64,000 bases of DNA from contig OZ245773.1 in NCBI GenBank assembly GCA_965227645.1, positions 3,906,001-3,970,000 on the forward strand, in the 5' to 3' direction. Shown here piece after piece: positions 59,840-64,000 of the stretch (the stretch's first letter is position 1; each line of letters begins with the position of its first letter). The notes beneath the pieces are model-generated. The model did no database searches. It saw only the letters and a program-made list of their open reading frames with translations, and was not told the DNA's origin. The stretch comes from Flavimaribacter sp024343425 (GTDB lineage: Bacteria > Pseudomonadota > Alphaproteobacteria > Rhizobiales > Rhizobiaceae). The position numbers were made by a program, and so were the translations under genes.

Positions 59840-61351
59840 TTAGTCGATCCGCTCGAAATCAGCCATCTTGAAGCTTCGATCATTGAACGCTTCTGTCGGA
59901 CCATAGAGGCGCATTCCCGGCAGCGGGCGCTTGCCTGCGGTTGGAATCCAGTTCGCCTCCCTGCCTTCCGGCGCATTCGGACCGATCCAGATGGAATAGC
60001 TTCCGTCGTCATTGGCGGTCATTGTTTCGAGATCGTAGGAGGAGAGCGTCGTGCGGTTCTCGGCGGTGTAGATGAACCCCATCGTCGCCCGGTCATAGAC
60101 CGTCAGCGCCCAAAACTGCTCCACCGGCATCTCGGCGGGCACGTCGAGCCGATAGGTCGCGCCGGCCTCAAGCGGCGCGCCGGTGCTGTCGGCCATCGCC
60201 ATCATGTATTGCGTCGCCGGATTGTCGGACAGAACCTTCGGCATGTAGGTGCACCAAAAATATTCAGCCGCCCGCTCAATCGTGTCGATCCGGTCCGGAT
60301 AAGTCCAGGTGAATGTGCGGTTCTCGTCGGCCTGAAGGAGCGAGGCGTAGTGTCGATCAGGCCAGTAGAGCTTTTCCTTCGGGAAGTTGTCGTACCATTC
60401 CTGCATAAAGAACCAGACGTCGTAACTCGCCTGGGTCATGGCGCGTTCGGCCACGGGATCGGGCGAGAAAGGCTCGCCATGCCGGATGCCCAGCGTGGCC
60501 AGCATGCCCATGATCTGCTTGTCTTCGGGCTTGACCGGTTCGACGGTCACGATGGCGTGGAGATTTTTGAAATGCGCCAGGCCCCAGAGCGGCATCGTCG
60601 GATAACGCTCGTTGATCGGATCGAAAAACACCTGTTCGGGTGGGTTGCCGGCCTCGGCGAGCCGGTACATGCGCAAGCGTTTCGCGTAGGCATAGGCCTC
60701 GGCCTCGGTCATGCCTGGACCGCGGACCGAGCGGAAAGCAAATGCCACGCGGTAATTGGGTGAGGGAACATGGAGATACCCTTCCGGGATCTCACCCTCA
60801 TAACCCGGCGGTGTGAAGATATACTTGCCTCCCTTGCCCTGATCGAGCCCGGCCGGACCGACGTCGGCGATCGTGTATTGCCATGCGTCGACGACCTGTC
60901 CGTAGAGGCTGCCGTCATCGCCCGCCGGCGGAACTTCCAGAACAGTCGGCCCCTCCTGCAGATCGGTGAACGCGGTAATGTAAGGCGTCGACGCATTGGC
61001 GGTGGTCGCCTCCAGCTTCGCCGTGGCAACGCCGGAATAGGCGATGATATCGTTGTCCTTCAGCCCGAGATCCTCAAGCGCGGCGGCGCGAAACCGATAG
61101 ATCGCAAGCGCCGGCATAGCCCAGAGAGCTGCTTCAAAGGCGCGCTGGTACTTCACCTGATAGTCAAAATCCTCCACAGACTGGCGCGCGCCTTGCGGCG
61201 GCTGTCCGCCAAGGGGCTCGAAATCGCCGTTCGTCAGCGGACCGATGGATCGCAAAGATTGGGCTTTTGCCACGCCCTGGGAACTTCCAAATCCGAAAAG
61301 AGCGGTCGCCGTCAGCGCCAGGCGGTGCATTTCTCTCCGCGTGATGTTCAT
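59840..61351 (-). CDS. Exported DUF1254/DUF1214 protein
   Basis: A 503-residue protein with DUF1254 in the N-terminal half and DUF1214 in the C-terminal third (WALTVYDRATMGFIYTAEN...IGPNAPEGREANWIPT). The N-terminus TRREMHRLALTATAL suggests a Tat or Sec signal. Function is unknown. The start at 61351 has GGGAGGGAA upstream. It is divergent from the Crp/Fnr gene, with a 16-bp palindrome in the gap. Confidence 0.85.
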   Translation of the reverse strand: MNITRREMHRLALTATALFGFGSSQGVAKAQSLRSIGPLTNGDFEPLGGQPPQGARQSVEDFDYQVKYQRAFEAALWAMPALAIYRFRAAALEDLGLKDNDIIAYSGVATAKLEATTANASTPYITAFTDLQEGPTVLEVPPAGDDGSLYGQVVDAWQYTIADVGPAGLDQGKGGKYIFTPPGYEGEIPEGYLHVPSPNYRVAFAFRSVRGPGMTEAEAYAYAKRLRMYRLAEAGNPPEQVFFDPINERYPTMPLWGLAHFKNLHAIVTVEPVKPEDKQIMGMLATLGIRHGEPFSPDPVAERAMTQASYDVWFFMQEWYDNFPKEKLYWPDRHYASLLQADENRTFTWTYPDRIDTIERAAEYFWCTYMPKVLSDNPATQYMMAMADSTGAPLEAGATYRLDVPAEMPVEQFWALTVYDRATMGFIYTAENRTTLSSYDLETMTANDDGSYSIWIGPNAPEGREANWIPTAGKRPLPGMRLYGPTEAFNDRSFKMADFERID

Positions 61352-61455
61352 TTCACTTCCCTCCCGAATGGCTTTGCAACACAGTTTCGTTCGATGCATT
61401 TGCAAATAAGTGTCGATCCTGATCTGGCTTTATACATCGATACGCGGGTAAATTG

Positions 61456-61471
61456 TGCACAGTACTGTGCA
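61456..61471. promoter_or_regulatory. 16-bp perfect palindrome in the DUF1254/crp divergent region
   Basis: TGCACAGTACTGTGCA is a perfect palindrome centred between 61463 and 61464, 17 bp before the Crp/Fnr start. The half-site TGCACA/TGTGCA is of the size and symmetry bound by Crp/Fnr proteins. It could control both divergent genes; the link is inferred. Confidence 0.55.
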
Positions 61472-61487
61472 TTTAGCGAATGATCCC

Positions 61488-62171
61488 ATGAACAGAAGCA
61501 AAATACTGGAAGAGACAAGGCGTGTCGGCTGGCTCGCCGAACAGAAGGAAAGCCTCCGCGAGGCGATGCTTGCGCGCACGGAGTTGCGCGAACGGGCTAT
61601 CGGAGAAATTATCTATCTGCAGGGCGAGCCTCCCGGCGGCGTCTACGGGCTTGCTTCCGGGAGCCTCAATGTTGTGGCGGCGCTCGGCCCCTTCATGCCG
61701 CGTCTCGTCCATGTGGCGCGTCCCGGCTGGTGGGTTGGCGAGGCCTCGATGGTCAGTCGCACCCGGACCCGTGTCGACATAACCGCGCGGGCCCCATCCG
61801 TCATTGCGGTCATAAGCGCTGCCGCAATCAATGATCTGGCGCGACAACACCCGGACATCTGGCGCGCGCTGGGCCGGTTAACAGTCGATCATATGGACAA
61901 TGCGCTGCTGTTGGCCGGCTGCCTCCTCGAAACGGATGCGCGCAACCGGATCATCGGCACGCTTCTCAGATTGTCGCTGCCCACGCCGCCAGACCGCGGG
62001 CCGGTCGAACTGCCCGTAACGCAGGGTGAATTGGCTGAAATGGCCGGCCTTTCGCGCAATCCCGTAGGACCTGTCCTGCGAGAGCTGGAAGTCGCAGGCA
62101 AAATCAACTGTCGACGCCGGCGTATTCGGATTCTGGATCTGGCTGGCCTGAAGCGGCTTGTAGAGCCCTGA
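61488..62171 (+). CDS. Crp/Fnr family transcriptional regulator
   Basis: A 227-residue regulator with an N-terminal cyclic-nucleotide-type sensor domain (about residues 20-130) and a C-terminal winged helix (VTQGELAEMAGLSRNPVGPVLRELE). The N-terminal Cys of Fnr-type clusters are absent, so it is not an iron-sulfur sensor. The typical cAMP-contact residues are not obvious. The ATG at 61488 places the 16-bp palindrome outside the gene. It is divergent from DUF1254 and 94 bp before the monooxygenase. Confidence 0.88.
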   Translation: MNRSKILEETRRVGWLAEQKESLREAMLARTELRERAIGEIIYLQGEPPGGVYGLASGSLNVVAALGPFMPRLVHVARPGWWVGEASMVSRTRTRVDITARAPSVIAVISAAAINDLARQHPDIWRALGRLTVDHMDNALLLAGCLLETDARNRIIGTLLRLSLPTPPDRGPVELPVTQGELAEMAGLSRNPVGPVLRELEVAGKINCRRRRIRILDLAGLKRLVEP

Positions 62172-62265
62172 CCGGCTACTTTCGTCGCCGCAGACCGCGC
62201 TATACACGTTTTGGACAGTTGCCAAGCGTGCCGGTCTTCTCCAAGACCGTGTTGCGGAGGTGCGC

Positions 62266-63927
62266 ATGGATTGTGATGTGGGAATTGTCGGCGGCGGGCC
62301 TTTTGGGCTGATGCTCGCCAACGAGCTTGGGCGGCGCGGCGTCTCTGCGATACTGTTCGACGAAAAACCGTCAACGGCGTTCAATCCGCAGGCCAACGCC
62401 ACCCAGGCGCGGACCATGGAGCACTATCGGCGACTGGGATTCGCAGACGAGATAAGAGCGCTCGGCATGCCGGAGGATTTTCCGACCGACATCGCCTATT
62501 TCACCCGCTATGCGACCCATGAACTGGCGCGCTTCCGGCTGCCCTCGGCGCGCGAGGCAAAGAGCCGCATCGCCTCGCTTGGCGGTTCCTGGAGCGCGGC
62601 GGAGATGCCGCATCGCGTTTCGCAGAAACTCGTCGAACAGGTGCTTCGAAACCACGCGGAAAAGCTCGACGGCGTCTCAGTTCACTACGGCTGGAAGGTT
62701 GTCGGTTTCCAGGATAGCGCAGACGGCGTCGCCGTCGAGGCCGAAGAGGTCGGGACGGGATCGCGCCGCACGATACGATGCCGGTACATGGCGGCCGGCG
62801 ACGGCGCCCGCAGTTTCGTTCGCCGCCAGTTGGGATATCGCATGGGGGGCGAAACCGGCGTCGTGCGCGATTTCTTCGGCGGGCGTATGTTCGCGCTCTA
62901 TCTGCGCTGCCCGGAATTCTACGAAGCCTCGCCTTTTGCTCCAGCCTGGATGAATGTGACGTTCAACGCGCAAAGGCGCGCCTTCATGGCGGCTGTCGAC
63001 GGGCGCGGCGAGTTCGCCTTCCATACGCAGCTTCGCGATGGCGAGGACGCGGATGCGATGAGCGACGACGAAGCGCTTGACGTGTTCCGTTCGGCGGTCG
63101 GTCTTCCGGTCAATGCGGAAATCCTGTCGCGCGGAACCTGGACGGCGGGCCATGCGCTGGTGGCGGAGCGGTTCGCCGCAGGCCGGGTTTTCCTCGGCGG
63201 CGACGCCGTGCATCTGTTCACACCGGCCGGCGGGCTTGGCTACAACACGGCGATCGACGATGCGGTCAATCTCGGCTGGAAACTCGCCGCCGTGGTGAAA
63301 GAAATTTCGCCGCCTGCGCTGCTCGACAGCTACGAAATCGAGCGGCGACCGGTTGCGATCCGCAATACCGGCTTTGCCCGGCGCTTCGCGGAATCGCTTG
63401 GCAACTACAAGCCGCAACCGGGGCTGGAGGACGACACCGAAGAAGGCGCCAAGCTGCGCAAGGCGGCGGGCGATTACCTCGGAGCCCATGGCCGGGCGGA
63501 ATTCAATATCCCCGGCGTCACCTTTGGCGCGCGCTATGACGGCTCTCCGATCATAGTCAGTGAAGCGCGCGAACCGATCGAGGACAGGCCGGACCAATAT
63601 GCTCCGACTGCCTCGCCGGGCGGGCGGGCTCCGCATTTCTGGTTCGACGAGGCCACGTCGCTTTACGATCTGTTCGGCTTCGAATGGACGCTGCTGCGCC
63701 TCGGCGACGCGGCGCCGAAGGGAGAGCGCCTGATCGCCGAGGCGGAGCGCCGCGGCATGCCGCTCAAGGCTCTGGACATAGACGATCCGGAGGTCGTCGC
63801 CCTCTACGAGGCGCCGCTTGTTCTCGTCCGGCCCGATCAGGTCGTGGCCTGGCGGGGCGCAGACGACAGCGAGGCGCGCTTTGTTCTGGGCGCCGTGTTG
63901 GGTGAGCGCTTGTCCGCCTTTGCGTGA
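62266..63927 (+). CDS. FAD-dependent monooxygenase (PheA/TfdB family)
   Basis: A 553-residue aromatic-ring hydroxylase type flavoprotein. The GGGPFGL dinucleotide motif is at about residues 9-15, the NAD-linked DG motif is in AAGDGARSFVRRQLG, and the FAD motif GGDAVHLFTPAGGLGYNTAIDD closes the core. A C-terminal thioredoxin-like domain follows. It should hydroxylate a phenol or similar aromatic with NAD(P)H and oxygen. GCGGAGG lies just before the ATG at 62266. The substrate is unknown; the adjacent Crp/Fnr gene may control it. No gene is seen in the last 73 bases of the window. Confidence 0.88.
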   Translation: MDCDVGIVGGGPFGLMLANELGRRGVSAILFDEKPSTAFNPQANATQARTMEHYRRLGFADEIRALGMPEDFPTDIAYFTRYATHELARFRLPSAREAKSRIASLGGSWSAAEMPHRVSQKLVEQVLRNHAEKLDGVSVHYGWKVVGFQDSADGVAVEAEEVGTGSRRTIRCRYMAAGDGARSFVRRQLGYRMGGETGVVRDFFGGRMFALYLRCPEFYEASPFAPAWMNVTFNAQRRAFMAAVDGRGEFAFHTQLRDGEDADAMSDDEALDVFRSAVGLPVNAEILSRGTWTAGHALVAERFAAGRVFLGGDAVHLFTPAGGLGYNTAIDDAVNLGWKLAAVVKEISPPALLDSYEIERRPVAIRNTGFARRFAESLGNYKPQPGLEDDTEEGAKLRKAAGDYLGAHGRAEFNIPGVTFGARYDGSPIIVSEAREPIEDRPDQYAPTASPGGRAPHFWFDEATSLYDLFGFEWTLLRLGDAAPKGERLIAEAERRGMPLKALDIDDPEVVALYEAPLVLVRPDQVVAWRGADDSEARFVLGAVLGERLSAFA

Positions 63928-64000
63928 CGCGTTTACCGCTTAACAACATCACGCTCCGGCTTTCCTTGCGCCTCCGAATCTCCGATGATGCGCCATGGCC

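Noticed and set aside
61481..61509. TGATCC at 61481 as another RpoE promoter
   Set aside because: After 18 bp the -10 position reads ACTGG with no TAA, and it would lie over the Crp/Fnr start codon.
63928..64000. Start of a further gene at the right edge
   Set aside because: No start, ribosome site or recognisable peptide is seen in the last 73 bases on either strand.

Overview
The window looks like a piece of chromosome from a heterotrophic alphaproteobacterium, probably a marine member of the Hyphomicrobiales (Rhizobiales). This is inferred from the high G+C content, the density of ABC and TRAP uptake systems with SDR dehydrogenases, a DddL-like DMSP lyase, an RpoE-ChrR type ECF sigma/anti-sigma pair, and a GAAC-N7-GAAC motif of the alphaproteobacterial LexA type. 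No genus is claimed. There are about 63 protein genes, one tRNA, two pseudogene or IS remnants, and two clusters of one short dispersed repeat.

Region 1 (1-10.2 kb) is a sugar-acid module. An RbsABC-type importer, an SMP-30 lactonase and a GntR/FCD regulator lie on the minus strand. Facing them on the plus strand are an SDR dehydrogenase, a DUF1537 (OtnK-type) kinase and a class II aldolase (OtnC-type). They read as import, lactone opening, oxidation, phosphorylation and decarboxylation of a four-carbon or related sugar acid. Region 2 (10.3-20.7 kb) is an IclR-regulated locus. It has a TRAP importer with hydantoinase/oxoprolinase genes hyuA and hyuB inserted between its subunit genes, a sphingosine-phosphate-lyase-like PLP decarboxylase, and a divergent class III aminotransferase. 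Two near-identical 17-bp palindromes (TTCGC-N5-GCGAA core) sit in front of the TRAP/hyu operon and between decarboxylase and aminotransferase, tying the locus into one apparent regulon. This is my best candidate for an undescribed catabolic system. Region 3 (20.9-28 kb) is a second TRAP operon running with mostly overlapping start/stop codons into a cupin, an epimerase, a metallo-beta-lactamase-fold protein that has lost its HxHxDH motif, a GntR regulator and two SDRs. An IS3-family remnant closes it.

Region 4 (28.2-33.6 kb) is a polyamine/Fe-type ABC importer (PotA-C-B-D order), a divergent IclR regulator and an SGNH-hydrolase-like protein lacking both the catalytic Ser and His. Region 5 (33.6-44.7 kb) is mixed: repeats and tRNA-Arg(CCG), the DddL-like DMSP lyase, a lipoprotein lipase-like protein, a DUF1508 protein, a duplicated exported protein of which one copy is broken, a TetR regulator, an exported alpha/beta hydrolase, a lipid A/undecaprenyl sugar module (GT2, LAB_N, ArnT-like) and an acyl-CoA ligase.

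Region 6 (44.6-49.4 kb) is the RpoE-ChrR stress module. It holds rpoE, chrR and an SDR on one strand, and DUF2177 divergent from a COG2907 flavoprotein plus DUF1365. The divergent pair is separated by two back-to-back promoters, each TGATCC-N18-TAA. ChrR carries Gly instead of Cys at position 38 of its zinc site. Region 7 (49.4-54.2 kb) holds a galactose/galactonate-type module (SDR, DgoK, DgoA, lactonase) and a phosphomannomutase. Region 8 (54.3-64 kb) has the second repeat cluster, a tungstate importer (TupBCA), a Tat-exported patatin, a membrane alpha/beta hydrolase, an exported DUF1254 protein, and a Crp/Fnr regulator next to a 16-bp perfect palindrome and an FAD monooxygenase.
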